Origin: Streptomyces klenkii
GTDB lineage: Bacteria > Actinomycetota > Actinomycetes > Streptomycetales > Streptomycetaceae
Reading direction: 5' to 3'
Length of the DNA stretch: 56,019 nt
Assembly: GCF_003626645.1 (NCBI RefSeq)
Contig: NZ_RBAM01000024.1
Location: forward strand, 1-56,019
Shown here: positions 6,746 through 16,281 of the stretch, piece after piece
How the letters are laid out: the number at the start of each line of letters is the position of its first letter
Position numbering within the stretch: position 1 is the first letter of the stretch
The notes under the pieces: generated by a model
The model's input: the letters and a program-made list of their open reading frames with translations, nothing else
Told to the model about the DNA's origin: nothing
The model's database searches: none
Position numbers and translations under genes: made by a program

Positions 6746-7806
6746 GGCCACACCTGCGCCTTCAGCTCGGCCCGCTCGATGGTCACGGGCCCGCGCCCGC
6801 CGTTGTGCTGGGCGATCATGATTTTCGCGCGGCGGCCCGCGCCGACCTTCCCGCACACCGGGATCGGCGGGTAGGAGCCTCCGTCCGACCCGATCCCCTC
6901 GGCGATCTGGTACCGCACCTGTCCGTCGGGGCCGTCCTCCACGACGCGGACCTGCACCTCCTCGCCCGGAGCGAGGCCCGACAGGCGGAGGTTGAGCACG
7001 CCGACGTACTGGGCGCCGTCCGCGGCGAAGGACTGCCCGCCGGCGAAGTGCTGGGCCGCCTCGTCCGCCCACTCGGTGTCGAACGGCAGGGAGACCCACA
7101 CCCCGCTGTCGCGGATTTCGAGCGGCCGGGTCATCCCCAGCGCGAGGTAACGCGGTCGCGGCATGTCGTCCTCCTCGGGGGCCCGTCCGGGCGTGGTCGT
7201 GTCGAGTCGGGCCGCGACGGCGCCCCGGATGCTGGGCATCCGCACGTCCCCGCCGCCCGGCGCGGGGCGGGGGTCGACCTTGCCGGGCTGCCACTCCAGG
7301 TGGCCGATCACCGATCCCCCGCCCCAGCCGTGCGCGCGGCACAGCGCGGCCGAGGCCCGCACGATCGCCTCCACCTGCTCGGGCGGCCACGGGTCGCGGC
7401 CGTCGCCGAGGTTGACGCACTCGAAGCCGTAGAAGTGGGTGTTGCCGTCGGTGTCGGTCTCGTTGTCCGCCGGGAGGTCGTCCTCCTCGATGACGGCGGC
7501 CAGGACGTCGCCGTCCCCCGAGCCGGCGTGGTTGGCCCGGCCGTTGCCGACCAGGTGGACCGTCCCGTCCTTCGCGATGACGCCGTGGCACAGCGGGCCG
7601 GGGAGGCTGGAGTGGCCGTCGTAGCACAGCCGCACGGACGCGTCGGTGCCGGAGGTGACGGTGTGGTGGATCATCACGCCGTGCACCGGGCCCCACGGCC
7701 CGATGTGGTTGCGGTTGTTGGTGCGCCAGGACTTGTACTCCACGACGCGCAGGCCCTCCGCGCGCAGCGCGGCGACGAGCTGGTCGGCGCTCAGCGGGTC
7801 GGCCAT
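6742..7806 (-). CDS. Endolysin, N-acetylmuramoyl-L-alanine amidase
   Basis: About 354 residues. The N-terminal half is an Amidase_2/PGRP domain: VMIHHTVTSG supplies the first zinc His, then CHGVIAKDGTVHLVGNGRA, and VIGHLEWQPGKVDP supplies the late His and Lys-x-Asp-Pro motif. This cleaves the amide bond between muramic acid and the stem peptide. The C-terminal half is beta-rich and probably binds the wall. ATG 7806 has GGAGG just upstream; the ATG at 7821 would add five residues. Follows the tail genes after a hairpin. Confidence 0.9.
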   Translation of the reverse strand: MADPLSADQLVAALRAEGLRVVEYKSWRTNNRNHIGPWGPVHGVMIHHTVTSGTDASVRLCYDGHSSLPGPLCHGVIAKDGTVHLVGNGRANHAGSGDGDVLAAVIEEDDLPADNETDTDGNTHFYGFECVNLGDGRDPWPPEQVEAIVRASAALCRAHGWGGGSVIGHLEWQPGKVDPRPAPGGGDVRMPSIRGAVAARLDTTTPGRAPEEDDMPRPRYLALGMTRPLEIRDSGVWVSLPFDTEWADEAAQHFAGGQSFAADGAQYVGVLNLRLSGLAPGEEVQVRVVEDGPDGQVRYQIAEGIGSDGGSYPPIPVCGKVGAGRRAKIMIAQHNGGRGPVTIERAELKAQVWP

Positions 7807-7827
7807 GTGACCTCCAGACATGAATCA

Positions 7828-7852
7828 GCCCCGGGCCAGACAGGTCCGGGGC
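7828..7852 (-). terminator. Hairpin between tail and lysis genes
   Basis: GCCCCGG (7828-7834) and CCGGGGC (7846-7852) form a stem on either side of about 11 nt, in the 59-nt gap between the last tail gene and the endolysin. Possibly partial termination. Confidence 0.45.
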
Positions 7853-7865
7853 GGGATGGGCGGGG

Positions 7866-8396
7866 TCAGGCGGGGCCGGCGAAAAAGACAGCCACATAAG
7901 GCCGCGTAGACCCCGTAGCCGTATCCAACGCGGAGCCACTGTCCTGAAAAGGCGCCAACTCCACATAATCCGTCGACCCATTCAGCTGCACCGGAAGCGT
8001 GCGGGCCATTGCCGTGAGACTGGTATTCGCGATCGCCGTCGTCGCATGGTCCCGCGCCGTCGCCGCCACCGGCAGCGACCCGTTCACCAGCCACGACACC
8101 CCACGCACCGTGCCACCCGTCGACGCATTGAACGACGCGGCGCCGGCCAGTTGATACCAGCCCGCAATCGTCGGCGTGAACCGCGTCGGATTCCCAATCG
8201 CCCAGCCGCCCAGCACATCCACTGAGACGTTGTCCCACGACAGCGCATTCGACGACGCGCCCACACTGGACGAGGTCATCGACTGCGCGGCGTCACGGGC
8301 CGCGAAAAACACCAGCCGCCCAATGAGGAACTGCTCATTGAGGCGGTCGGCCGTAAGCCGGTGCCCAGGCAGCAGCCCAGGAGGCGGAGATGACAC
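7866..8396 (-). CDS. Putative minor tail / receptor-binding protein
   Basis: 176 residues. After LLPGHRLTADRLNEQFLIGRLV comes a beta-rich domain with WAIGNPTRFTPTIAGWYQLAGAASF and TDYVELAPFQDSG, resembling C1q/jelly-roll tips often found at the ends of phage tail proteins. Codon use is less GC-extreme than its neighbours (more A/T, e.g. around 7900-8000), hinting at a separately acquired tip. Lies at the end of the tail operon before the endolysin, where host-recognition proteins commonly sit. Confidence 0.65.
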   Translation of the reverse strand: MSSPPPGLLPGHRLTADRLNEQFLIGRLVFFAARDAAQSMTSSSVGASSNALSWDNVSVDVLGGWAIGNPTRFTPTIAGWYQLAGAASFNASTGGTVRGVSWLVNGSLPVAATARDHATTAIANTSLTAMARTLPVQLNGSTDYVELAPFQDSGSALDTATGSTRPYVAVFFAGPA

Positions 8397-8420
8397 GGAA
8401 ACCCCTCTCTCTGGCCTCTT

Positions 8421-11400
8421 TTACAGGCCGGGAACCGCCGGATCGGCCAGCTCGACAGGCGCCCCGGCGGCGTGTTCCTTGACGATGCCGTTGATGCTGC
8501 GGGTGACCGCACAGAACTGCGGATTCGTGATCTCGAAATCGTCGAACCCGAACTGCGGCGACACATTCGTGTTGCCGGACAGAGCCGCCGCCGCCACCCC
8601 CACCAGGCCGGTGTCGATAGGGCTCGTCACCACCGTCTGGTCAACCCACCAGCCGCCGGGCTCCGGCAGCGTCGTCGGCCACACCCGGCCCCGCACCCGG
8701 TGGCCGTCCACCCGCACCCTCACCCCCAGCGCGGTGCCGGCGGTGTAGGTGTACGGCGTCGCACCGGCCGAACCGATGACGGTGGTCACCCGGGTGACGT
8801 CCATGGAGATGGCGCCGGAAGTCGCAAGGCGGATACGGCACTGGTAGAAGGTGCTGCCAGTGACGCGGAGGATGACGGCCGGGATGAAACTGGCGCCGGC
8901 CGCCAGCTGACTTGGGGTGAGGGTCGCGAGGACCTCGGTGTCCGCGAGCGTGAACGGCACCAACTGGAACCTGATTGTGGTAGGCGAACTCGCGAGCGTG
9001 ATCAGACCCTCCGAGCCGTTCACCGACCGGTCCGACGCGGCGCCACCCGATTCGAACCACGCCTGCCCAGTGGGGCTGGTACCCCAGGAATTCGACACCG
9101 AGCGGCTGAAGTCGTCCCAGGCCAGGGACTCCAGCGCGGACACCTCGATGGTCTCCCCGCCCACCGCCATCCGGATGGGGAAATCATCGGCCTCCCCGGT
9201 GCCGCCGGTGGGGCCGAGCGACGTCGCCCAAGGCGTTCCCGATCCGGTCTGCAACACCAGGGCGGTTTCCGTCTCGTCGATCCCGACGTACAGTTCGCAG
9301 CCGTCCGTCGCCACCCGCACCGGAGCCGCATCGTCCGCCGGATCCGTCGCCGCGACAGTGGCGACAGTCCACGGACCCGCGGCGGCGCAGTTGAACGCCG
9401 CCTCCAGCCGGTACTGCGCCGAATCTTCCCTGAATCCCAGCAGACGCACAGAGATCACCCCCGGCGGCAGCCACACCGGCGGATTCGTCACCTCAATCCG
9501 GTCACCCGACTGCAACTCCAGGAACTCCGGGATGAGCGCCGCCGCCCGCTCATTGCCGAAGTCCACCCGCACCAGCGGATACCGCGGCTCATCCCACGTC
9601 CCCAGATGCAGCAGCCAGCCGGCAATGCCCGCAAGAGCGGTGTCCGACGCGACATTCACCGTCGCCGCGTGGTCGTACAGGCCCACCCCCAGCGGGGGCG
9701 CCAGCACGGACAGCGCGCCGCTTCCGAGCACGGCCCGCGCGCTGGAGCCGTCCACGCGGGAGACCGTGACGTCATTCGCCAGGTGATCGTCGTCGTCCTC
9801 GGTCTGGAGACCGGGCGCGAGTTGCTGCTGCGCGTAGTCCAGCACCATCCGGGCCGGCTGGTTGTACAGCAGGTGCCGGGCCCGGTACTGGAGCCCCAGC
9901 GTCGTTCGCCGCTCGCTCAGCAGACCGCCGTCCGCCTCGACACACTCCCAGATCAGGTCCATCAGCCGCGCCGGCCGCTGCGGGCCCATCGCAGCCGACG
10001 CCGACGCGATGCCCGCGACGGACATCGGGACGCCCTCCTCCTCGGCGAGACGTTGCAGCCGGGTGGTGGCCCGCTCCCCGGCGAACGCGGTGTCCGGGCC
10101 GCCCGTGTTGGGGCCGTACACGCTTGTCGCCGGGTCGTTGACCAGGGTGACGTGACCCAGCGCCATCCCGGCCATCTCGGCGTTCCAGACGCAGTCCACC
10201 CGCACCGGCCGCGTGAAGCCGGCGACGTTGACGGACACCGACCAGGTCTGCGACTCCCCGATGGGCGTCCACCGCACCGTGTACGTCCACGTGCCGCCCG
10301 AGGGCGCGGCGGTGATCCGCACCCGGCACCAGCGGCCCACGGCGGCGGCCAGCGCGTCGGTGTCCGTGGTCGTCGCCTCGGCGACGATGGTGCCCGCGCC
10401 GTCGTGGAGACGGATCCTGGCCTCGCCGCCGCCGATGTAGCCGGTGATGCGGGCGATGCCGCCGCCGGAGGTCGCCACCCGCCACCAGCCGCGCAGTATG
10501 GCGGGCGCCTCGTCGAGGAGGTACGCCGTCTCGGCCCGCCAGCCGATGGACGGGTCCGGGAGCGCCGGCAGCGTGGCCCGCAGCGTCGCGCCTGAGGTGC
10601 CGATCTGCGGCAGGTCGGCCGAGGACGGCAGCGACGACACGGCGCCCATCTCCAGGCCGGAGATCGCCGCGGCAGGGCCGCCCGCGAGCGCGGACGCGGC
10701 CTGCGTGGCGTCGGCGCCGTCCTCCAGGGGCCAGTAGGCGAGGGTCGCCGCGTGGGCGGTGACGGCGCGCAGCAGCGCTGACTGCAAGGGTTTTGTGCGC
10801 TGCTGGTAGCGGCGCAGGATCCCGGCCGCCCGCACAGGGATCCACACGTCCTGCCCGCTGGTGTCCCAGCGTGAGGGCCACGCGGGAATCTCGCCGGTGA
10901 AGCGGGTGTACCAGTCGGTGACCGCGGCGCCGCCTTCGAGGGTCCAGGTGCGGCCCGCATCGTCGGCGAACGAGCCGGCGCCGACGGCGGGGACGGTGAA
11001 GTCCGGGTCCGCCAGCACTGTGCCGCCTATGCCGTCCCGTACTTCTGCGGCGTACCAGCGGCCCGCGCCGGGCGGGCGGATGCCGTCGACGTCCCCGACG
11101 CGCAGGTCCGCGCTCCCCGTCTGGTCGATGGCGGTGCTCCCCGCCACGGTGACGGGTTCGCCGAGTTGGGCCCACGGCCCGGCCAGCGACGGGGCGGTGT
11201 AGAACGTCACGACATGCTCGCCGGTGCCGTTGTCCACGTCCAGCGTGGCGCGGGCGGCGAACCTGCCGCCCGACACATACGGCACCGCTTCCGTCGACGC
11301 CTCGTCCGTTGACAGCGACGACCCCAGGTACCAGCGCAGCGTCAGCGTGCCGTCCGTCCCCAGCAGCAGCGCCCACATGGGCGTGCCCGGGGAGGTGAGG

Positions 11401-11864
11401 TAGCGGCCTATCAGCGGCTGCTCGGCCGGAGACCACGGGGTGGAGAGTGTCGCTGTCGCCGGCCACTGCGCGGGCAGCCGGTCCAGCGCCACATCCACCC
11501 GCACGTCCAGGTCCGCTGTGACGTTCAGCGCTGCGGAGGATGGGACGTAGGCCCGCGCGCCTGCCGTGTCGGGCACCGCCATGTGACGCCCGGGGCCCCG
11601 CAGGGCCACCCGGGCGGGGGTGTTGCGACCGATGAGCCCGTAGTAGGGCGAGAGCGGGTTACGGGGCGAGAAGCGTCCGCCCTGGTTGTTCACCTCGAAG
11701 TCGCAGCGTCCCGGTGCCGGGCGCTGCGCCTGGTCGCTCTGTCCGCCCGAGATGACCACGCCGCCGCCGTCGCGGCCGAACACCCACGGGTCGGTGATGT
11801 CCTCCCAGGTGTCGCCTGCGGCGATCTCCACGCGGTGGTCGAGCCGGTCCGGAGGAAACGGCAC
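8421..11864 (-). CDS. Large minor tail protein (tail tip)
   Basis: 1147 residues from GTG 11864, directly after the tape measure gene. The first ~100 residues (ending near GRFSPRNPLSPYYGLIGRNT) match a typical start of actinophage tail-tip proteins. Repeated beta-sandwich segments follow, including concanavalin/LamG-like stretches with repeated WYLG, TVRW and FTRPVRV elements. C-terminal residues form another lectin-like domain (SNSWGTSPTGQAWF). A central fibre or baseplate hub that contacts the host is likely. No protease or glycosidase motif was evident. Confidence 0.8.
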   Translation of the reverse strand: MPFPPDRLDHRVEIAAGDTWEDITDPWVFGRDGGGVVISGGQSDQAQRPAPGRCDFEVNNQGGRFSPRNPLSPYYGLIGRNTPARVALRGPGRHMAVPDTAGARAYVPSSAALNVTADLDVRVDVALDRLPAQWPATATLSTPWSPAEQPLIGRYLTSPGTPMWALLLGTDGTLTLRWYLGSSLSTDEASTEAVPYVSGGRFAARATLDVDNGTGEHVVTFYTAPSLAGPWAQLGEPVTVAGSTAIDQTGSADLRVGDVDGIRPPGAGRWYAAEVRDGIGGTVLADPDFTVPAVGAGSFADDAGRTWTLEGGAAVTDWYTRFTGEIPAWPSRWDTSGQDVWIPVRAAGILRRYQQRTKPLQSALLRAVTAHAATLAYWPLEDGADATQAASALAGGPAAAISGLEMGAVSSLPSSADLPQIGTSGATLRATLPALPDPSIGWRAETAYLLDEAPAILRGWWRVATSGGGIARITGYIGGGEARIRLHDGAGTIVAEATTTDTDALAAAVGRWCRVRITAAPSGGTWTYTVRWTPIGESQTWSVSVNVAGFTRPVRVDCVWNAEMAGMALGHVTLVNDPATSVYGPNTGGPDTAFAGERATTRLQRLAEEEGVPMSVAGIASASAAMGPQRPARLMDLIWECVEADGGLLSERRTTLGLQYRARHLLYNQPARMVLDYAQQQLAPGLQTEDDDDHLANDVTVSRVDGSSARAVLGSGALSVLAPPLGVGLYDHAATVNVASDTALAGIAGWLLHLGTWDEPRYPLVRVDFGNERAAALIPEFLELQSGDRIEVTNPPVWLPPGVISVRLLGFREDSAQYRLEAAFNCAAAGPWTVATVAATDPADDAAPVRVATDGCELYVGIDETETALVLQTGSGTPWATSLGPTGGTGEADDFPIRMAVGGETIEVSALESLAWDDFSRSVSNSWGTSPTGQAWFESGGAASDRSVNGSEGLITLASSPTTIRFQLVPFTLADTEVLATLTPSQLAAGASFIPAVILRVTGSTFYQCRIRLATSGAISMDVTRVTTVIGSAGATPYTYTAGTALGVRVRVDGHRVRGRVWPTTLPEPGGWWVDQTVVTSPIDTGLVGVAAAALSGNTNVSPQFGFDDFEITNPQFCAVTRSINGIVKEHAAGAPVELADPAVPGL

Positions 11865-11868
11865 CCTG

Positions 11869-14832
11869 TCACCCCCAGCCGTCTTGGCCCAGCACTATCT
11901 GTACGTCGCCGCCGCGGACCTTGATCGCGTCCCGCAGGATCCACAGCAGCATGTCGTCCACCCGCGACCCGCTCGATCGCAGTTCCAGGACCACCGGCCC
12001 CGCGGGGCCGCCGCCCATCGCCGAGATTCGCCGCGAGTCGGGGTTCGACCGCACCCGCGACCCGGCAGGCAGATCCACCAGCTCGGGTCCGTGCTCGCCC
12101 ACCAGCGTCATCCGGGAGCGGGGGCCGCCTGCCGCCGCGGTGCCGACCACGCCGCCGTGCGCCCTGGCGGTTTGGTTCCGGCCGCCGCTGCGGTCCGTCC
12201 AGTAGGTGCGTTCCTCCGAGTAGATGCTGCGGTGGTACACGGTGACCGTGCGATCCCGCAGGCTGTTCAGCTCCCGGCGCGCCTCCCGCAGCCGGTCCTC
12301 CAGATTCGAGATGTCGGCCCGCACCCGCGCTTTGCGGCTGTCCGGGACTCTGCGCAGCCGGTCCCGCGCCTCCCGCAGCCGGTCCTCCAGGTCCGAGATG
12401 TCGCCGCGCAGCATCACCTCGCGGTCGGGGATGTTGAGGATGTCCTCGGCCAGCGCGCGGGCCTGCGCGCCGGTGAGGCCCATCTGCTCCGCGCTGGCAA
12501 TCAGCGCCTCGCGGCCCCGCCCGTAGATCTCGCTGACGTGCGCCCAGGACTCGCCGTTGTCCCGTGCCGCCGCGGCGGCATCGTCCGTGCGGGACGCCAG
12601 ATCCTGGAGCGCGGTGGCCGCTTCGCGGGCCGCCTCGGAGTTGAGGTCGAGTTCGCCGTCGACCATGCGCAGCCGCCCGGCGTTCTCCTCGGCGGCCGCG
12701 CCGGCGTCGTCGATGGCCTGCTCGAAGGCGATCATTCCGCCCAAGCCCGCGCGCTGAACCTCGTTCAGCGCCACGATCGACTGGCGCAGCCCGTCCGCCG
12801 AGAGGCGCTGCTCCTGCAGCCGCTCCCCGACGCGCAGGGCCTGCTCCCCGAACAGCCCCATCCCGCGCGCGATCAGGTCCTGCTCGGCCCGGACCGCCTC
12901 CAAAGTGGCCCGGTACTCGGGGAACAGGTCGTTGATCTCGCTGATGCTGTGGCCGCCCTCGATGGCGGCCTCGCGGATGCGGGCGAACCCTTCGGCCGCG
13001 GCGTCCGCGTGGCCGCTGCTGGCCATGCCGGCGAGGGCCTGGTCGAGCCCTTCGAAGTCGTCCTGGAGCGCGTTCAGGCTGGTGGAGCCGTGGGCCATGT
13101 CGTCCACGGCGCCCTCGATGGCGTCGGACAGGTCATCGAGGAGGGGGATGCGGAAGCCGAAGATGCCCTCGGCGCCCCCGTGCCGGGCCTCGGCGCGCTC
13201 GTTGAGCTGGTCGATCTTCTCGATCAGCCCGTCGATGTCGCCGAACGTCTGCCGCAGCTCGCCGGTGAACTCCCCGGTGTCGGACAGCCGCATCAGGGAG
13301 GTGGTGAGGCGGTCCACGTCCGGCGGCGCACCGCGTGCCGCCTTCGCGATCTGGCTGATGCCCACCGCGACCAAGGCGAGGCCGCCGAGCGCCACCATCG
13401 CCTTCTGCACGCGGGACATGCCTGCCGCGACGCCGCCGAGCGCGGCGCCGACGCCGTTCATCCGGGCAGCCGCCACGAACGCGCTGAGCCTGGCGATGGC
13501 GCCGGAGGTGGCCACGGCCGTCACCCCGGCGATACCCAGCCGCACCAGCCGCAGCGCGGCATAGGTCGACAGCAACGCCCCGATCAGGTCAGGCGGGAGC
13601 GCCGACGCGAGCTGCGCCAGCGCGTTGACCAGCCCCAGGATGCTCACGCCCGTGTCCGAGGCGCCGATCAGCAGGTTCGTGATGACCTGCGTCAGATTGC
13701 CGAGGGTGTCCGCCACCAGCGGGCTGTTCTGGCGGGCGTAGTCCATGAACTCGCGGAAGTCCTGCCCGACATCACCCGCCTCAGCGGCCTGCGTGAACTC
13801 GATCAGCCCGATCCGCGCCCGGGACAGTGTCTCCTCGGAGAACTCCGCGAACCGGGACATGAAGCTGTCGAACCCGGGCGTGTCAATGCCGCCCCGGGCC
13901 AGCGCCATCCACCGGTCCAGCTCGCGGCTGGAGCCCTGGATCAGCGGCGTCATCGGCTCGAACAGGGCGCGCAGGGTCTGCATGCCGTGGATCAGCGGGC
14001 GCGTGGTGTCGCGGGCGAGACTGTCCGACCAGCGGGTGTAGTCGTTCCGCAGGATCCGCAGCTCGGCCGCCGCCGCCCGAGCTGCGGGCGGCATCTGCTC
14101 CAGCTCGCGGTGCCACGCCAGTTCGGCCTGGGCGGCCTCCGTGGTGGTACGTCCGTGCTCCTCGACGGCGTCCAGGTAGGCCGTCTCCGCGGAGACGGCG
14201 TCCGCCATGTGCTTGACCTGGCGCCCCGCAGCCACGCCGAAGGCCGTCAGCGCGACTGTGGCCGCGCCGAGCCCGGCGGCGATCGGAGCAGCCGCAGCGG
14301 CGATCGGGAGCAGCGCCGGGGACAGCAGCAGCGCCGCCGCCCGAAGACGGCGCATGCCCTGAGTGGCGTTGCGGTTGGCGATGGTGACCGTGCCGACCTT
14401 GCCGCGGAGCCCGGTCAGGCCGGCGGCGACCTTGGTGACGGCCCCGTCGAGGTCGTCCATGTCGCCTTTGAGGCGGCGGGTGCCGGCGCCGAGGTCGCCG
14501 ATGCGGGCGTTTGCGCCGTCAGCCCGGGTCGACAGGGTCCGCAGGCTCGTGGACGCAGACCTGCTGTTGGTCCGCACGTCGTTGATCGCCGCGGCAGCCG
14601 CCGCGGCCCGGCCCCGGAGGGTACGCAGTTCTCGCGACGCGCCCTGCGCTTCCTCCCGCAGCAGCTTCAGGGCCGCCGCGGCGGCGGTCGCGCGGGCTCC
14701 CAGGGCGGTGAGCGCCGGGGCCGCCGTCCGGGCCTGCTGCCGCAGGTTGGCGATGGACCGGTTGACCTGCGCCAGCCCCGCCCGGGTGTCGTCCGAGGCG
14801 CGGACGACGATGTTGACGGAATCGGCGGACAC
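11869..14832 (-). CDS. Tape measure protein
   Basis: 987 residues from GTG 14832. The first ~160 residues are long Ala/Arg/Leu helices; 166-203 is hydrophobic (LLLSPALLPIAAAAAPIAAG); more helices and a second coiled region (about 845-900) follow; the C-terminus has LVGEHGPELVDLPAGSRV, a motif frequent at the end of actinophage tape measures. It sets tail length inside the tube; at the usual 1.5 angstrom per residue the tail would be near 150 nm. Placed right after the frameshifted chaperones, as expected. Confidence 0.95.
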   Translation of the reverse strand: MSADSVNIVVRASDDTRAGLAQVNRSIANLRQQARTAAPALTALGARATAAAAALKLLREEAQGASRELRTLRGRAAAAAAAINDVRTNSRSASTSLRTLSTRADGANARIGDLGAGTRRLKGDMDDLDGAVTKVAAGLTGLRGKVGTVTIANRNATQGMRRLRAAALLLSPALLPIAAAAAPIAAGLGAATVALTAFGVAAGRQVKHMADAVSAETAYLDAVEEHGRTTTEAAQAELAWHRELEQMPPAARAAAAELRILRNDYTRWSDSLARDTTRPLIHGMQTLRALFEPMTPLIQGSSRELDRWMALARGGIDTPGFDSFMSRFAEFSEETLSRARIGLIEFTQAAEAGDVGQDFREFMDYARQNSPLVADTLGNLTQVITNLLIGASDTGVSILGLVNALAQLASALPPDLIGALLSTYAALRLVRLGIAGVTAVATSGAIARLSAFVAAARMNGVGAALGGVAAGMSRVQKAMVALGGLALVAVGISQIAKAARGAPPDVDRLTTSLMRLSDTGEFTGELRQTFGDIDGLIEKIDQLNERAEARHGGAEGIFGFRIPLLDDLSDAIEGAVDDMAHGSTSLNALQDDFEGLDQALAGMASSGHADAAAEGFARIREAAIEGGHSISEINDLFPEYRATLEAVRAEQDLIARGMGLFGEQALRVGERLQEQRLSADGLRQSIVALNEVQRAGLGGMIAFEQAIDDAGAAAEENAGRLRMVDGELDLNSEAAREAATALQDLASRTDDAAAAARDNGESWAHVSEIYGRGREALIASAEQMGLTGAQARALAEDILNIPDREVMLRGDISDLEDRLREARDRLRRVPDSRKARVRADISNLEDRLREARRELNSLRDRTVTVYHRSIYSEERTYWTDRSGGRNQTARAHGGVVGTAAAGGPRSRMTLVGEHGPELVDLPAGSRVRSNPDSRRISAMGGGPAGPVVLELRSSGSRVDDMLLWILRDAIKVRGGDVQIVLGQDGWG

Positions 14833-14835
14833 GGC

Positions 14836-15416
14836 TCACCACCCGTCTGCATCGTCCACATCGCCCACCTGTCCGAGATCGGCGTCGTCGGGCGTGCCGG
14901 CCCGCTCGATCTCCAGCAGCCCCAACAGCCCGGCGTCCTCTTCCAGCAGCGCGCTGGGCAGGCACCCGAACCTCTCGCACAGCCCGAGAACCAGCTCGGC
15001 CCGCTTCAGCTCGCGAGGCTTCCCGACAGGGGCTCCATCGGAATCGACACCGCCGGGGATGGCTCGCCAGCGGGCGAGCTCTCCGGCAAAGGGCTGCCCT
15101 GGCGCACACCCCCGCGCAGGGCGTCGATCCAGGCGTTCATGACGGCGAGCATCATCTCCTGATCCTCGGCGTAGACGGCCTCGGCGGTCGCGGGGACCGC
15201 CTCCCCGGTCTCCTCGTCCTCCAGGTTCCAGGACAGGAGAGCGGCGGACATCATCTTCAGGCCGTCGCTGACCGCCGAGCGGTCGACCTCGCCCATGCCG
15301 ATGAGGTCAAGGTACTCGCCCAGGCTCAGCCCCCGCAGCCGCACCTCCAGTCCGGCGAAGGGGTGGCCTTCCTCGAAGGCGATGTTGATCGTCTTCCGCT
15401 TCCGCTTGTATCCCAT
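14836..15416 (-). CDS. Tail assembly chaperone, -1 frameshift product (gpGT-like)
   Basis: In the -1 frame the sequence past the 15006 stop stays open from PVGKPRELKRAELVLGL to a TGA at 14836-14838, four nt before the tape measure GTG. The extension is acidic and helical (LLEEDAGLLGLLEIERAG) as in T-extensions. A slip at G-GGA-AGC (about 15018-15024) would give a fusion of about 193 residues. The frame, length and position match the conserved siphovirus arrangement; the exact slip base is my inference. Confidence 0.8.
15006..15416 (-). CDS. Tail assembly chaperone (upstream frame, gpG-like)
   Basis: 136 residues starting MGYKRKRKTINIAFEEGHPF, with LRGLSLGEYLDLI and an acidic centre, the usual composition of the first tail chaperone. 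It stops at 15006-15008. A second product continues in the -1 frame (listed separately). These proteins bind the tape measure during tail assembly and are absent from the virion. Confidence 0.85.
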   Translation of the reverse strand: MGYKRKRKTINIAFEEGHPFAGLEVRLRGLSLGEYLDLIGMGEVDRSAVSDGLKMMSAALLSWNLEDEETGEAVPATAEAVYAEDQEMMLAVMNAWIDALRGGVRQGSPLPESSPAGEPSPAVSIPMEPLSGSLAS

Positions 15417-15428
15417 GCCGCGCGCCTC

Positions 15429-15842
15429 CTACGCCGTGGTCCAGGTCGGGACGGTGCCGTCGGCGAGGACGCCGGGCACCGCGTAGGTCAGGGATCCGTC
15501 GTCCCCGCGGGAGAGCGGGTAGTCGGTGTACAGCACCTCGTTGGGCAGGGACTGCCCGGAGATCGTCAGCGTGGTCGTGCGGGCCACTGAGGTGCTGGGG
15601 ACGGTCTTGAAGACGTCGTGGCCCATGTTGGAGGCGTCGTTGAACACGCCGTTGAAGGTGACGGAGAAGTCGGCCAGGAGCAGCAGCCGCTCCATCGCCG
15701 ACTTGTCCAGACCCGTCACGTCCTGCACCGCCCTGGGGGTGGCGAACTGCATGTTCGTGAAGTCGTTGCGGAGTTCCCGCGGCGTGCCGGACGCGTCATC
15801 GATCGTGGCGGCCGTCCAGCCGAGGCCGGTTTCCTTGGCCAT
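15429..15842 (-). CDS. Putative tail structural protein, 137 aa
   Basis: ATG 15842 opens 137 residues (MAKETGLGWTAATIDDASG; SRGDDGSLTYAVPGVLADG near the end). The late SRGDDGSLTY element recurs as TRGDDGSLTFAVESQANA in the 252-residue protein at 16281-17039, so the two proteins probably share a tail-tube-type domain. It may be a small tube protein or a partner of the chaperones. In-frame ATG 15872 would add ten residues inside the upstream gene and is less likely. Confidence 0.7.
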   Translation of the reverse strand: MAKETGLGWTAATIDDASGTPRELRNDFTNMQFATPRAVQDVTGLDKSAMERLLLLADFSVTFNGVFNDASNMGHDVFKTVPSTSVARTTTLTISGQSLPNEVLYTDYPLSRGDDGSLTYAVPGVLADGTVPTWTTA

Positions 15843-15846
15843 GGCC

Positions 15847-16281
15847 CTATCCCTTCTTCTGCTGGTCGACAAGGCGGAGCTGGTGCTCCCCGAAGTCCTC
15901 CACCCAGTCCCGGGGGTTCTGGTGGCGGCGGGTGCGGCCGGTGGGGTTCCCCCTGAAATCGCCGTCGCGCACGACGTACAGCTCCGGCCTGGTGCGGTGC
16001 TCCTGGAAGCAGCGCTGCCCGGACTCGAAGCGGAAAACGGTCATGCCGTCCGCCCGCCGCTGCTCCGCGAACGTGCGCCGGGCCCGGTACCGGATGTAGT
16101 GCGCCTGCTGCCGCCCCAGTTCGGTCCGCTCGTCGATGACGGATTCCCACCCGTAGCGCCACGCCAGGCAGCCGGCCTGCTCACACGCGGCCCTGACCGT
16201 CCGGTCCGTGGGCGAGGAGATGCTGTACGTCTGGTACGCCCCGACCGCATGGAGCGGCGGGACCCGGTTCAGTGGGCGCAT
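15847..16281 (-). CDS. Hypothetical protein in tail operon, 144 aa
   Basis: 144 residues from ATG 16281, which shares one base with the preceding stop (TGATG). Rich in Arg, Gln and Trp (ERTELGRQQAHYIRYRARR; NPRDWVEDFGEHQLRLVDQQ) with two Cys in ACEQAGCLAW. Not recognised. Its place between two tube-like genes implies a role in tail assembly or a moron-like insertion. Confidence 0.65.
   Translation of the reverse strand: MRPLNRVPPLHAVGAYQTYSISSPTDRTVRAACEQAGCLAWRYGWESVIDERTELGRQQAHYIRYRARRTFAEQRRADGMTVFRFESGQRCFQEHRTRPELYVVRDGDFRGNPTGRTRRHQNPRDWVEDFGEHQLRLVDQQKKG

Noticed and set aside
11686..15162. Long plus-strand open frame (1158 codons) opposite the tape measure and chaperones
   Set aside because: Antisense mirror of GC-biased codons. 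The minus strand carries recognisable tape measure, chaperone and tail genes and the antisense product has no coherent motifs.
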